Origin: Catellatospora sp. KI3
GTDB lineage: Bacteria > Actinomycetota > Actinomycetes > Mycobacteriales > Micromonosporaceae
Direction of reading: 5' to 3'
NCBI RefSeq assembly: GCF_029948125.1
Contig: NZ_JASAMB010000016.1
Span: forward strand, 62,001-126,000
Length of the DNA stretch: 64,000 bases
Both the position numbers and the translations under genes were made by a program. Positions 10,006-18,160 of the stretch are shown here, piece by piece (positions within the stretch are counted from its first letter, which is position 1; each line of letters begins with the position of its first letter). The notes below the pieces were generated by a model, which worked only from the letters and a program-made list of their open reading frames with translations, ran no database searches and was not told the origin of the DNA.

Positions 10006-11175
10006 GTGAGCGCTGTCGCGCCACCCGCTGCCCTGCCCTGCTCCGAGCAGGGCGCAGCCGGGTCTGAACCTGTCGCCCGAACCACTCCGCTGCATGAGGC
10101 GCACGTCGCGCTGGGTGCGGTGCTCACCCCGTTCGCGGGGTGGACGATGCCGCTGCGCTACGGCAGCGAGCTGGCCGAGCACCACGCCGTACGCGGGGCC
10201 GCAGGGCTGTTCGACCTCAGCCACATGGGCCAGCTCGAGATCGACGGGGCCGACGCGGCCGCACTCCTCGACCACGCGCTGGTGGGCCGCCTGTCGGCGG
10301 TCCAGCCGGGCCGGGCCCGGTACACGATGATCTGCGCGCCCGACGGCGGCATCCTCGACGACCTGGTGGTCTACCGGCTGGAGCCGCACCGCTACCTGGT
10401 CGTCGCCAACGCCGCCAACACCGCCGCCGTGTTCACCGCGCTGACCGAGCGGGCCGCCGGCTTCGCGGCCGAGGTGCGCGACGTGTCGGCGCGGTGGGCG
10501 CTGATCGCGGTCCAGGGGCCGCGCGCCGCCGCGATCCTCGCCCCGCTGACCGGTGCCGACCTGGGGTCCCTGCGCTACTACGCGGTCGACCCGGCCTGGC
10601 TGGCCGGGCGGCCGGTGCTGCTGGCCCGTACCGGTTACACCGGCGAGGACGGGTTCGAGATCTACTGCGCGCCCGAGGACGCGCCCGGCATCTGGGCGGC
10701 GGTGGCGGCGGCGGGCACCCCGCACGGGCTGGTCCCGGCTGGGCTGGCCTGCCGGGACACGCTGCGGCTGGAGGCGGGCATGCCGCTGTACGGCAACGAG
10801 CTGACCGCGCGGGTCAGCCCGTACGAGGCGGGGCTGGGCCGGGTGGTGGCGCTGGACAAGCCGGACTTCGTCGGCCGGGCGGCGCTGGCCGCGCGCCGCG
10901 AGCAGGCGACCGAGGTGCTGGTCGGGCTGGTGTCGGGCGGACGCCGCGCGCCCCGGCACGACTACGCGGTGCTCGATCCGGACACCGGTGCCCGCGTCGG
11001 CACCGTCACCAGCGGCGCCCCGTCGCCGACGCTGGGCCGCCCGATCGCCATGGCGTACGTGGCCGCCGACCGCAGCGCCACGGGCACCGTGCTGGCCGTC
11101 GACGTACGCGGATCCCGCGAGACGGTAACCGTCGTGGAGCTGCCGTTCTACCGCCGTACCCAGGAAGGGCGCTGA
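10006..11175 (+). CDS. gcvT: Glycine cleavage system aminomethyltransferase (T protein)
   Basis: 389-residue tetrahydrofolate-dependent aminomethyltransferase, taking the aminomethyl group from lipoylated GcvH to form methylene-THF and ammonia. Recognisable segments: PLHEAHVALGAVLTPFAGW, LFDLSHMGQLEI (about residue 68), ALIAVQGPRA, RTGYTGEDGFEIY (about 209-221) and GLACRDTLRLEAGMPLYGNE. The GTG at 10006 is supported by GGGAG six bases upstream and by the riboswitch before it; it leaves an unusual 27-residue N-terminal tail before the family begins. The DNA coding that tail contains a CCCTGC/GCAGGG hairpin (10036-10052). First gene of the operon. Confidence 0.95.
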   Translation: MSAVAPPAALPCSEQGAAGSEPVARTTPLHEAHVALGAVLTPFAGWTMPLRYGSELAEHHAVRGAAGLFDLSHMGQLEIDGADAAALLDHALVGRLSAVQPGRARYTMICAPDGGILDDLVVYRLEPHRYLVVANAANTAAVFTALTERAAGFAAEVRDVSARWALIAVQGPRAAAILAPLTGADLGSLRYYAVDPAWLAGRPVLLARTGYTGEDGFEIYCAPEDAPGIWAAVAAAGTPHGLVPAGLACRDTLRLEAGMPLYGNELTARVSPYEAGLGRVVALDKPDFVGRAALAARREQATEVLVGLVSGGRRAPRHDYAVLDPDTGARVGTVTSGAPSPTLGRPIAMAYVAADRSATGTVLAVDVRGSRETVTVVELPFYRRTQEGR

Positions 11176-11177
11176 CC

Positions 11178-11552
11178 ATGATCCCGCAGGAGCTGAAGTA
11201 CACGCGCGAGCACGAGTGGCTGGCCGCCGACGGCGGTGAGGCGACGGTGGGCATAACCGCGTTCGCGGCCGACGCGCTCGGCGACGTCGTCTACGTCGAG
11301 CTGCCGCGCCCCGGCCAGGCCGTGGCGGCGGGGCAGCCGTGCGGCGAGGTGGAGTCGACCAAATCGGTCAGTGAGCTGTACGCCCCCGCCGACGGCGAGG
11401 TGGTCGCGGTCAACGAGGCGGTCGTGGCCGACCCGGGGCTGCTCAACTCCGACCCGTACGGCCAGGGCTGGCTGTTCCGGCTGCGCCTGGCCTCGGCGCC
11501 GGAGCTGCTCGACGCCGCCGCCTACGCGGCGCTGACCGGGGAGGCGGCATGA
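11178..11552 (+). CDS. gcvH: Glycine cleavage system H protein
   Basis: 124-residue lipoyl carrier shuttling the aminomethyl group between the P, T and L proteins. The lipoylation site is the Lys in [10 protein letters not shown] (residue 62), and the start [11 protein letters not shown] and the region [16 protein letters not shown] are standard. Two bases after gcvT; its stop overlaps the glyA start (ATGA). gcvP and the lipoyl-ligation genes are not in the window. Confidence 0.96.
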   Translation: MIPQELKYTREHEWLAADGGEATVGITAFAADALGDVVYVELPRPGQAVAAGQPCGEVESTKSVSELYAPADGEVVAVNEAVVADPGLLNSDPYGQGWLFRLRLASAPELLDAAAYAALTGEAA

Positions 11553-12820
11553 GCGTGCTGGACCGGCCGCTGGCCGACTTCGACCCCGAGGTGCACGCGG
11601 CGCTGCGCGCCGAGCTGGACCGCCAGCGCGACACCCTGGAGATGATCGCCAGCGAGAACTTCGCGCCGCTGGCGGTGCTGCAGGCGCAGGGCTCGGTGCT
11701 GACCAACAAGTACGCCGAGGGCTACCCGGGCCGCCGCTACTACGGCGGCTGCGAGCACGTCGACGTGGTCGAGCGGCTCGCCATCGAACGGGTCAGGGAG
11801 CTGTTCGGGGCCGGGTACGCCAACGTGCAGCCGCACTCGGGCGCGCAGGCCAACGCGGCGGCGATGATGGCGCTGATCCAGCCCGGCGACACCATCCTGG
11901 GCCTGGACCTGGCGCACGGCGGGCATCTCACCCACGGCATGCGGATCAACTTCTCCGGCCGCCTGTACCGCGCGGTCGGCTACCGGGTCCGCGCGGACGA
12001 CGGGCTGGTCGACTTGGACGAGGTGGCCCGGCTGGCGCGTGAGCACCGGCCCGCGCTGCTGATCGCGGGCTGGTCGGCGTACCCCCGGCAGCTGGACTTC
12101 GCGGCGTTCCGGGCCGTGGCCGACGAGGTCGGGGCGCGGCTGATGGTGGACATGGCGCACTTCGCGGGGCTGGTCGCCGCGGGCCTGCACCCGAACCCGG
12201 TGCCGTACGCCGACGTGGTGACCACCACGACCCACAAGACCCTGGGCGGTCCGCGCGGCGGGGTGATCCTCACCGACCACGAGGACGTCGCCCGCAAGGT
12301 CGACAGCGCCGTCTTCCCCGGTCAGCAGGGCGGACCGCTGGAGCACGTGGTGGCGGCCAAGGCGGTCGCGTTCCGGATGGCGGCCCAGCCGGAGTTCGCC
12401 GACCGGCAGCGCCGCACCCTGGCCGGGGCCAGGCTGCTGGCCGCGCGGCTCACCGCACCCGACGTCACCGGGGCCGGCGCGGCCGTGCTGACCGGCGGCA
12501 CCGACGTGCACCTGGTCCTGGTCGACCTGCGCCGGTCGGAGCTGGACGGGCGCCAGGCCGAGGACCGGCTGCACCGCGTCGGCATCACCGTCAACCGCAA
12601 CGCGGTGCCGGGCGACCCCCGGCCGCCGATGGTCACCTCGGGCCTGCGTATCGGCACCGCCGCGCTGGCCGCGCGCGGGTTCGGCGACGAGGCGTTCGCC
12701 GAGGTCGCCGACATCGTCGCGGCGGCGCTGCTGCCGACGTACGACGAGGTGTCGGCGGGGGCGCTGCGGGCGCGGGTCGCCACGCTGGCCGCGGCGTACC
12801 CGCTGTATCCGGGGCTGTGA
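11549..12820 (+). CDS. glyA: Serine hydroxymethyltransferase
   Basis: 423-residue PLP enzyme interconverting glycine plus methylene-THF with serine. Family motifs: [41 protein letters not shown] and the PLP-binding [14 protein letters not shown] with the lysine at residue 230. Overlaps gcvH by four bases. With gcvT and gcvH it lets excess glycine be oxidised and condensed to serine, which fits control by a glycine riboswitch. It may be a second, catabolic glyA paralogue because of this linkage (inference). Confidence 0.96.
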   Translation: MSVLDRPLADFDPEVHAALRAELDRQRDTLEMIASENFAPLAVLQAQGSVLTNKYAEGYPGRRYYGGCEHVDVVERLAIERVRELFGAGYANVQPHSGAQANAAAMMALIQPGDTILGLDLAHGGHLTHGMRINFSGRLYRAVGYRVRADDGLVDLDEVARLAREHRPALLIAGWSAYPRQLDFAAFRAVADEVGARLMVDMAHFAGLVAAGLHPNPVPYADVVTTTTHKTLGGPRGGVILTDHEDVARKVDSAVFPGQQGGPLEHVVAAKAVAFRMAAQPEFADRQRRTLAGARLLAARLTAPDVTGAGAAVLTGGTDVHLVLVDLRRSELDGRQAEDRLHRVGITVNRNAVPGDPRPPMVTSGLRIGTAALAARGFGDEAFAEVADIVAAALLPTYDEVSAGALRARVATLAAAYPLYPGL

Positions 12821-12826
12821 CGCGAC

Positions 12827-12865
12827 GGGCCGGGCCGTGGCGGGGCACCCGCCACGGCCCGGCCC
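12827..12865 (+). terminator. Strong stem-loop terminator after glyA
   Basis: An 18-bp perfect stem beginning GGGCCGGGCC with a 3-nt GCA loop, seven bases after the glyA stop. It lies before the metallophosphoesterase start and argues against starting that gene within it. Likely end of the gcvTH-glyA transcript. Confidence 0.8.
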
Positions 12866-12881
12866 GGCTAGGGTGTTCGCG

Positions 12882-13670
12882 GTGCGTAGACCATTGGACC
12901 GCATCGCGCTGATCTCCGACGTGCACGGCAACCTGACCGCCCTGGAAGCCGTGCTCGACGACATCGACGCCCGCGGCATCACCCGGATCTTCAACCTCGG
13001 CGACTACGTCGGCAAAGGGCCGCGCGGCCGGGAGGTGATCGACCTCTGCCGGCAGCGGTGCGAGGTCAACATCCTCGGCAACTGGGACGATTTCCTGCCC
13101 GACCCGGACCGCGCCCTCGACTCCCCGGCGCTGGCCTGGTGGCTGGCGCAGCTGGCGCCCGGGCAGGGCGAATGGCTGCGGGCGCTGCCGTTCAGCCACG
13201 ACTTCACCATCAGCGGCCGACGGGTGCGGCTGTTCCACGCCTCGTCCGCCTCGGTGCACACCCGCATCCGGTTCGACCACGACGAGCAGCAGTTCCTGTC
13301 GCTGTTCGCCAACACCCCGGCCACCGGCGACGGCCCGGAGCCGACCGTGGTCGGCTACGGCGACACCCACGACCCGTACTACGAGGTCGACCGGGCGCGG
13401 CGCACCGTCTTCAACACCGGCAGCGTCGGCAACAGCATGGACGACCCCACTCCGGTGTACGTGATCCTCGAAGGCGTCTACGGCTCCGAGGCCGAAGCGC
13501 CGTTCTCGATCCAGTTCGTGCGCGTGCCCTACGACGCCGAGGCCGAGCTCGCCGCCGCCCGCGACCTGGGCATGCCCGAGTACGGCGGCTACGAGTCCGA
13601 GCTGCGCCACGGCATCTACCGGGGCGAGAAGGGCGAGCCGACGTACCACCGCCAGCCGTACCCGGGGTAG
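12882..13670 (+). CDS. Metallophosphoesterase family protein
   Basis: 262-residue calcineurin-like phosphoesterase (YfcE/MJ0936-like). Metal ligands are visible in order: LISDVHGNLTALEAV (Asp, His), NLGDYVGKGP (Asp), LGNWDD (Asn of the usual GNHD, with Trp instead of His), RLFHAS (His) and GYGDTHDPYY (the usual GHTH pair). A physiological substrate cannot be named. The GTG at 12882 is chosen because farther-upstream frames lie in the terminator hairpin; GTG 12873 is also possible. Confidence 0.85.
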   Translation: MRRPLDRIALISDVHGNLTALEAVLDDIDARGITRIFNLGDYVGKGPRGREVIDLCRQRCEVNILGNWDDFLPDPDRALDSPALAWWLAQLAPGQGEWLRALPFSHDFTISGRRVRLFHASSASVHTRIRFDHDEQQFLSLFANTPATGDGPEPTVVGYGDTHDPYYEVDRARRTVFNTGSVGNSMDDPTPVYVILEGVYGSEAEAPFSIQFVRVPYDAEAELAAARDLGMPEYGGYESELRHGIYRGEKGEPTYHRQPYPG

Positions 13671-13741
13671 AAAAACCGTCCTGCGGCACAACCGGTCGCC
13701 GGGGTGCCCCGATCGAAGGGTGGAGTGAGCAGAGGAGTCGT

Positions 13742-14242
13742 ATGCGGGCAGAGCACGAACGGGCCTTCACCGAGTACGCGCAGGGCCGGGCCCTGGAGCT
13801 GCGGCGCACCGCGTACCGGCTGTGCGGCAGCTGGGACGAGGCGCACGACCTGCTGCAGAACGCGCTGGTGCGGCTCTACCGGCACTGGGAGCGGGTGTCG
13901 GCGGCCGACTCGCCCGACGCGTACGTGCGCCGGATGCTGGTCAACGTCTACCTGGAGCAGCGGCAGTCCTGGTGGTCGCGGGTGGTGCGCGCCTACGCCG
14001 AACCGCCCGACCGGCCCGCCCCGCCCGACGGGGTCGACGGGCGCCTGGACCTGATGGCGGCGCTGGCCAGGCTCGCCCCCGGCCAGCGGGCCGTGCTGGT
14101 GCTGCGCTACTGGGAGGGTCTGGACGTGGCGGAGACCGCCAACGCGCTGGGCTGCTCGACCGGCACCGTCAAGAGCCAGTCCGCGTACGCCATCGCCGCG
14201 CTGCGGCGGCTCATGCCCGACTATGTGGGAGGCGGCAAGTGA
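13742..14242 (+). CDS. SigE-family (TIGR02983-like) ECF RNA polymerase sigma factor
   Basis: 166-residue ECF sigma factor with region 2 (LRRTAYRLCGSWDEAHDLLQ, then LVRLYRHWERV) and region 4 (RAVLVLRYWEGLDVAETANA, then CSTGTVKSQSAYAIAAL). This matches the actinobacterial SigE family. The ATG has AGGAG at good spacing. The stop overlaps the GTG of the following gene, which encodes a short cytosolic segment, a membrane helix and an outside propeller: the usual sigma/anti-sigma arrangement for this family. Confidence 0.92.
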   Translation: MRAEHERAFTEYAQGRALELRRTAYRLCGSWDEAHDLLQNALVRLYRHWERVSAADSPDAYVRRMLVNVYLEQRQSWWSRVVRAYAEPPDRPAPPDGVDGRLDLMAALARLAPGQRAVLVLRYWEGLDVAETANALGCSTGTVKSQSAYAIAALRRLMPDYVGGGK

Positions 14243-15639
14243 ACGACCAGCAGCTCACGGACCTGTTCGCCGCCGCGGCGCCCGTCGTGGAGCCGCCGCT
14301 GCCGCCGGGCCACACCGAGCAGGTGCTCGGCGCCGCCCGCCGCGACCGGCGCCGCCGCCGGGCCACCGCCGCGCTCGCCGCGGTCGCGGCCCTGGTGCTC
14401 GGCGGTGCCGCGACCCTGCTCGGACCGGGGCTCGGCGGCACCGCCGTCGACCCGGCCGGGGGCAGGCCGGGCCTGCCCGACCGGATCGCGGGCTACTCGC
14501 CGCTGACCGGCAGCGTCAGCGACGCGCCGCCCGGCCGGGCGCTGCTGCTCTACGGGTACGGCAACGGCGAGCTGTTCCACACCTTCCAGGCGCTGGTGCT
14601 CGGCGCCGACGGCGACGTCTACCGGCAGCTCGACGCCGCGCCCGACCAGTCCGGGTCGTGGCTGCTGGCACCCGACGGACGCAGCGTCGTGCTGGCCGAT
14701 TCGAGCCGCAAGTCCTCCTCGGTGCGGATCGTCGACCTCGCGACCGGCCGTGTCGACTCCGTGCCGCTGGGCCGGACCGGCGGCGTCTACCCGCTGGCGC
14801 TGTCGCCGGACGGGCAGACCCTCGCGTACGGCATCGTCGACACCCCGCAGCTCGACCAGGATCTCGCGCAGGGCGTCGGCAACGCCATCACCTCCTACGG
14901 CTCAGGCTTCGGCACGCTCGTGCTGCTGAACCTGCGTACCGGTCAGTCGGTCGCGACCGACGTCACTCCGGTCACGGCGGTGGCGTTCTCGCCGGACGGC
15001 GGGCGCATGGCGGTGCAGACACGGCTGGAGACGTGGCTGGTGGGGGCGGACGGGCGCCGGGTCGAGCAGGTGCGGGTGCCGCAGGGGTACGGCATCACGC
15101 CGCACAACGCCTGGTCGCCCGACGGCACTCTGCTGGCTCTGACCTGGTGGCATCGGGACTCCTGGAGCACCGGCGGCGGGGGCGTCGGTGAGGCGTTCTA
15201 CCCCGACGTGTCCGTGGCCGAACCGTTCGGCGTCGTGCGGCTCGACCAGCCGGACCGGATGATCGTCAAACCGGACCGGGTGGAGACGTTCCTGGGCTGG
15301 CTGTCCGGTACGGAGCTGCTGAGCCTGTCCTGGGACTACGGTGCCGATACGGGCGCGCTGTGGGCCACGCCGGTCGACGGCGGGGCGGCTCGCCCGGTCA
15401 GCCACTTCGACAGCGGCCACCGCTGCGAGTACGGGACCCAGCGCTGCGTGCCGTACGACGTGATGGTGGCGTCGCGGCTGCTCGACGGGGCCTCGGTGCG
15501 GGTGGCGGGCGGGCCTGACCGGGGACCGTGGCCGGTCGGCTTCCGCTGGGCGGCCGCGGTGCCGGTGCTGGCCGCACTCGGCCTGGTCCTGTTGATCCGC
15601 CGCCGCAGGCGCCGCCGCTCGCGGGGCACCCCGGCCTGA
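14239..15639 (+). CDS. Membrane-anchored WD40/TolB-like beta-propeller protein, putative anti-sigma partner
   Basis: 466 residues. The first ~45 residues are cytosolic and end in an Arg-rich cluster, followed by a membrane helix (AALAAVAALVLGGAATLLG). The body is a predicted extracytoplasmic beta-propeller with repeated blade motifs LAPDGRSVVLAD, LSPDGQTLAYG, FSPDGGRMAVQ and WSPDGTLLALT. A second hydrophobic helix (AAVPVLAALGLVLLIRR) near the C terminus precedes an Arg-rich tail. Coupled by a 4-bp overlap to the sigma factor gene, it probably binds and senses for that sigma factor (inference from family arrangement; no zinc-finger motif is seen). Confidence 0.78.
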   Translation: MNDQQLTDLFAAAAPVVEPPLPPGHTEQVLGAARRDRRRRRATAALAAVAALVLGGAATLLGPGLGGTAVDPAGGRPGLPDRIAGYSPLTGSVSDAPPGRALLLYGYGNGELFHTFQALVLGADGDVYRQLDAAPDQSGSWLLAPDGRSVVLADSSRKSSSVRIVDLATGRVDSVPLGRTGGVYPLALSPDGQTLAYGIVDTPQLDQDLAQGVGNAITSYGSGFGTLVLLNLRTGQSVATDVTPVTAVAFSPDGGRMAVQTRLETWLVGADGRRVEQVRVPQGYGITPHNAWSPDGTLLALTWWHRDSWSTGGGGVGEAFYPDVSVAEPFGVVRLDQPDRMIVKPDRVETFLGWLSGTELLSLSWDYGADTGALWATPVDGGAARPVSHFDSGHRCEYGTQRCVPYDVMVASRLLDGASVRVAGGPDRGPWPVGFRWAAAVPVLAALGLVLLIRRRRRRRSRGTPA

Positions 15640-15684
15640 CCCGCGGTCCGGGCCCCGCCCGCCCCGCCCGCCGCCCCGCTTTGT

Positions 15685-15749
15685 ATTGACGCTGGCCTAT
15701 CCAGAGCACGGATTTCGCGAAACCGTCCTCTGGATAGGCCAGCGTCAAT
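15685..15749. repeat. 65-nt palindromic element with perfect 22-nt arms
   Basis: Left arm 15685-15706 begins ATTGACGCTGGCC and is the exact reverse complement of 15728-15749. The 21-nt loop itself contains a nested palindrome around TTTCGCGAAA, so the whole forms one long hairpin. It is less GC-rich than its surroundings and sits between the propeller gene and the VOC gene (both plus strand). It could end transcription, but length and base composition look more like a dispersed palindromic repeat. Nothing else is seen in 15640-15835. Confidence 0.75.
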
Positions 15750-15835
15750 GCTAAGGCGGGTGTGGCTCGGACTGCTGGGCTGGGGCGGGGCGCCCGTCGG
15801 GCGCGGATTCCGGGCGGTGGTGCGATGCTGGGGCG

Positions 15836-16168
15836 ATGGCACGGATTCGATCGGTCGTACTGCATGTCGGCGACATTCCGAGGGCGGCGGCGTTCTGGAC
15901 GCGGGCGCTCGGCTATGAGGCCGCACCGGACAACCCGGCGTTCCTGAGCCCGACCGACGGCGACGGCCCGGCACTGCACCTGGACGAGGACGACCGCACC
16001 CACCTCGACCTGGAGGTGGCCGACGCGCAGGAGCAGCGCGCCGAGGTCGAGCGGCTGATCTCCCTCGGTGCGACGAAGGTCGAGTGGGACTACCCCGACG
16101 ACGCGGACTTCGTGGTGTTCGCCGACACCGAGGGCAACCTGTTCTGCGTGGTCGACACCAGCGCGTGA
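15836..16168 (+). CDS. VOC (glyoxalase/bleomycin-resistance fold) family protein
   Basis: 110-residue single VOC domain: IRSVVLHVGDIPRAAAFWTR at the start, FLSPTDGDGPALHLDED in the middle and VVFADTEGNLFCVVD at the end, the signature of the family's second beta-alpha-beta-beta-beta unit. Such one-domain proteins dimerise; a specific substrate cannot be deduced. The gene is followed four bases after its stop by a 9-bp hairpin. Confidence 0.85.
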   Translation: MARIRSVVLHVGDIPRAAAFWTRALGYEAAPDNPAFLSPTDGDGPALHLDEDDRTHLDLEVADAQEQRAEVERLISLGATKVEWDYPDDADFVVFADTEGNLFCVVDTSA

Positions 16169-16171
16169 GAA

Positions 16172-16196
16172 AGGCCCCGGACGTCGCCCGGGGCCT
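16172..16196. terminator. Bidirectional stem-loop between VOC and HNH genes
   Basis: AGGCCCCGG-N7-CCGGGGCCT, a 9-bp stem between two convergent stop codons (16168 and 16213). Placed to end both transcripts. Confidence 0.6.
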
Positions 16197-16212
16197 GGTG
16201 CGGTGCGAGTCG

Positions 16213-16848
16213 TCAGCAGGTGGCGAGCATGCCGTTGAGGGCCGCCTTCTCCGCGCTGTCCACGGAGAGGTTGTAGTAGTACTTCACCTGGATCCAGGCA
16301 CGGGCGTAGGTGCAGCGGAACGATGCCAGCGACGGCTGCCACTCGGCCGGGTCCTTGTCGCCCTTGGACTGGTTCACGTTGTCGGTGACCGCCCACAGCT
16401 CCGGTCCGCCCAGGTCGTTGGCGTAGGTCTGCCGCTTGGCGGTGGTCCACGCCCAGGCGCCCGACGCCCAGGCCTCGGCCAGCGGCACCATGTGGTCGAT
16501 GTCGATGTCCGAGGCGTTGGTCCAGGTCGCGCCGTCGTACGGGCTGTACCAGGAGCCGGAGGTGGCCGCGCAGCTGCTGTCGACGACCACGCCGCTGCCG
16601 TCGCGCTTGAGGACCTGCTCGCGGGTGTTGCACGCGCCGCTGATGGTGATCCAGTGCGGGAACAGGTCGCGGTTGTAGGTCGAGCCGTGCGACTCGGCGG
16701 CGACGGTCAGGGTGGCCAGTCGGCTGACCGCGGTGCTGTACGACGGGATGTTGGGCGGGGTGGCGTGGGCGGGGCTCGCCGGGGTGAGGACCGCGACGGC
16801 GACGACGGTCGCCGCGACGGCCACGGCCGCCCTGAGGGTGCGGACCAC
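16213..16848 (-). CDS. Secreted DUF1524/HNH-family endonuclease-like protein
   Basis: 211 residues. A Sec-type signal peptide ([20 protein letters not shown] then TPASPAHA) is followed by the exported nuclease-like domain: an HNH-type motif around DIDHMVPLAEAWASGAW, the Asn in ELWAVTDNVNQSKGDKDP and the terminal CTYARAWIQVKYYYNLSV, all typical of secreted actinobacterial DUF1524 proteins. Several Cys residues suggest disulfides. GTG at 16848 is chosen for its AGGAG six bases upstream and because it puts the signal peptide at the N terminus. Probably an extracellular nuclease (family inference). Confidence 0.88.
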   Translation of the reverse strand: MVRTLRAAVAVAATVVAVAVLTPASPAHATPPNIPSYSTAVSRLATLTVAAESHGSTYNRDLFPHWITISGACNTREQVLKRDGSGVVVDSSCAATSGSWYSPYDGATWTNASDIDIDHMVPLAEAWASGAWAWTTAKRQTYANDLGGPELWAVTDNVNQSKGDKDPAEWQPSLASFRCTYARAWIQVKYYYNLSVDSAEKAALNGMLATC

Positions 16849-17061
16849 GGGGGACTCCTGACTGTCCGCCGTCGCGGCCGGTGAGGGTGGCCGGCAGGGG
16901 GCACGACAGGCGGGACGGATAGACGATCCCGTATACCGGCGATCCGAGCACGATCTTGTTATGAAATTGGCACGAACGTCGTGTGAAGACAGAACCTGAT
17001 CGCGGCGGCCCTGCGCGGTATCTCCGTTGCCGCGTACGGGCCGGGCTGGGAGCATCGACGC

Positions 17062-17188
17062 GGGCCGGTGGCCGAGTCAGGTCGATGGCGAGCCCCGGGT
17101 CGTTGGCCGTGCACGCACGGCGACCCGGGGCGTGTGGGGGTAGCTGGCGTGCCGGTCCCCACCGCGGGTTCGAATCCCGTCCGGCCCG
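17062..17188 (+). ncRNA. tRNA-like RNA with extended arm in place of the anticodon loop
   Basis: A 127-nt tRNA-shaped sequence. Acceptor: GGGCCGG (17062-17068) with CCGGCCC (17181-17187), extendable by one pair. T8 G9 follow. D arm 17071-17089: GCC/GGC stem, loop with A14, G18-G19 and A21 equivalents. T arm 17164-17180: GCGGG-TTCGAAT-CCCGT, with TTC and A58 invariants. A long type-II variable arm is 17132-17163 (GTGGGG/CCCCAC). Where a 5-bp/7-nt anticodon arm belongs there is a continuous helix: 17092-17102 pairs perfectly (11 bp) with 17121-17131, topped by CCGTG/CACGG with a 4-nt CACG loop. No anticodon is readable and no CCA is encoded. The D arm resembles serine tRNAs as I remember them. 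It ends 3 bp before the convergent stop at 17191. The rest of the 342-bp gap (16849-17061) holds the HNH promoter region, nothing recognised. Confidence 0.65.
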
Positions 17189-17190
17189 CT

Positions 17191-17916
17191 TCAGCTACCG
17201 CCCGCGTTCGGGTGGGCCAGGGCCGAGGGCGTCCGGCAGCCCACGATGGCCGGCGCTTCGTGGACCAGGCGGTCGTTCTCCAGCGCCGCCACCATGAACA
17301 GCGCGAAGTCCACGCGGCGGGTGATGTTGCTCCTGAGCGGGGGATCACCGACGTGCCGGCTCCATACGGGCAGGCCCTGGCTCTCGCCCTCCTCCAGGTC
17401 GCTGCCGCGGACCACCGTCCACCGGGTGTCGCTGGCGAACACCCGTCGGCATGCCTCTATCTGATCGTCGATGTCGGCGAAGCGGGCCGCTCGCGCCACC
17501 ACACCGAAGACCTTGGCGAACGCTCTGAGCGTCCAGCGGTAGACGTCCTGGCCGTCGCGTGTGATGTGCCAGCCGCACGAGAAGACCAGGCGTGCGCCTC
17601 GGGGTGCGAAGTCCAGCACCGCCTGCGCCGTTCCCGTCGAGTAGCCGTGCACGCCCCACGGGACCAGGACGGTCAGGACACCGTCGCAGCCGGCGACCGC
17701 ACGTCGGATGACGTCACGGTCGTCCGTCGGGCCCGCGACGACGGTGATCCGCTCCTTGACCGGGTCCAGCTTGCCCACGCTGCGCGCGCGGCACACGCCG
17801 ACCACCTCGTAACCCCGGTCCAGGGCGTGCCGCACCATGTACCGGCCGAGCTTCCCTGAGGCCCCGACGATACAGACCTTTTTGATCACACGACTGTCCG
17901 ATTCGATCTCTGGCAT
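17191..17916 (-). CDS. NAD(P)-binding Rossmann-fold protein (NmrA/atypical SDR-like)
   Basis: 241 residues with an N-terminal dinucleotide-binding motif KKVCIVGASGKLGRYMV (GxxGxxG) and the typical second strand GYEVVGVCRA; DDRDVIRRAVAGCDGVLTVL is the usual loop after strand 4. No catalytic YxxxK is obvious, so it resembles NAD(P)H sensors or reductases of the NmrA type. Its ATG follows the stop of the XRE gene by one base, so it is the third gene of a coupled membrane-protein/XRE/NAD(P) operon. Confidence 0.8.
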   Translation of the reverse strand: MPEIESDSRVIKKVCIVGASGKLGRYMVRHALDRGYEVVGVCRARSVGKLDPVKERITVVAGPTDDRDVIRRAVAGCDGVLTVLVPWGVHGYSTGTAQAVLDFAPRGARLVFSCGWHITRDGQDVYRWTLRAFAKVFGVVARAARFADIDDQIEACRRVFASDTRWTVVRGSDLEEGESQGLPVWSRHVGDPPLRSNITRRVDFALFMVAALENDRLVHEAPAIVGCRTPSALAHPNAGGS

Positions 17917-17917
17917 C

Positions 17918-18160
17918 TCAATCCGTCCCCTCGTTCGCGGACGGCTCCTCGGGGTACTGGAAGACCTGGTCCAGCGGCACGCCGAAGGCTCGGGCGATCT
18001 GGAAGGCCAGCTCCAGGGACGGTGAGTAGCGACCCTGCTCGATAGCGATGACCGTCTGCCGCGTGACGCGGATGCGTTCGGCGAGTTCGGCCTGCGTCAT
18101 CTCGCCGTGGGCGAAGCGCAGGGCGCGGATGCGGTTGGTGACCCGCGTGGGTTTAACCAT
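17918..18160 (-). CDS. XRE family helix-turn-helix regulator
   Basis: 80-residue stand-alone Cro/CI-type HTH: IRALRFAHGEMTQAELAERI, RVTRQTVIAIEQGRYSPSL and FQIARAFGVPLDQVFQY. It closely fits the small XRE regulators that accompany small membrane proteins in Gram-positives. Its ATG lies inside the end of the membrane-protein gene (ATGGTTAA), so the two are translationally coupled. It probably represses its own operon through the palindrome at 18644-18661. Confidence 0.92.
   Translation of the reverse strand: MVKPTRVTNRIRALRFAHGEMTQAELAERIRVTRQTVIAIEQGRYSPSLELAFQIARAFGVPLDQVFQYPEEPSANEGTD

Noticed and set aside
12837-12881. Upstream ATG start for the metallophosphoesterase
   Set aside because: It lies inside the terminator hairpin of the glycine operon and adds a Pro/Arg-rich stretch not seen in the family.
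17062-17188. Selenocysteine tRNA
   Set aside because: Although long with an extended arm, it lacks a TCA anticodon in a 7-nt loop, and its extra length is in the anticodon arm, not the acceptor.
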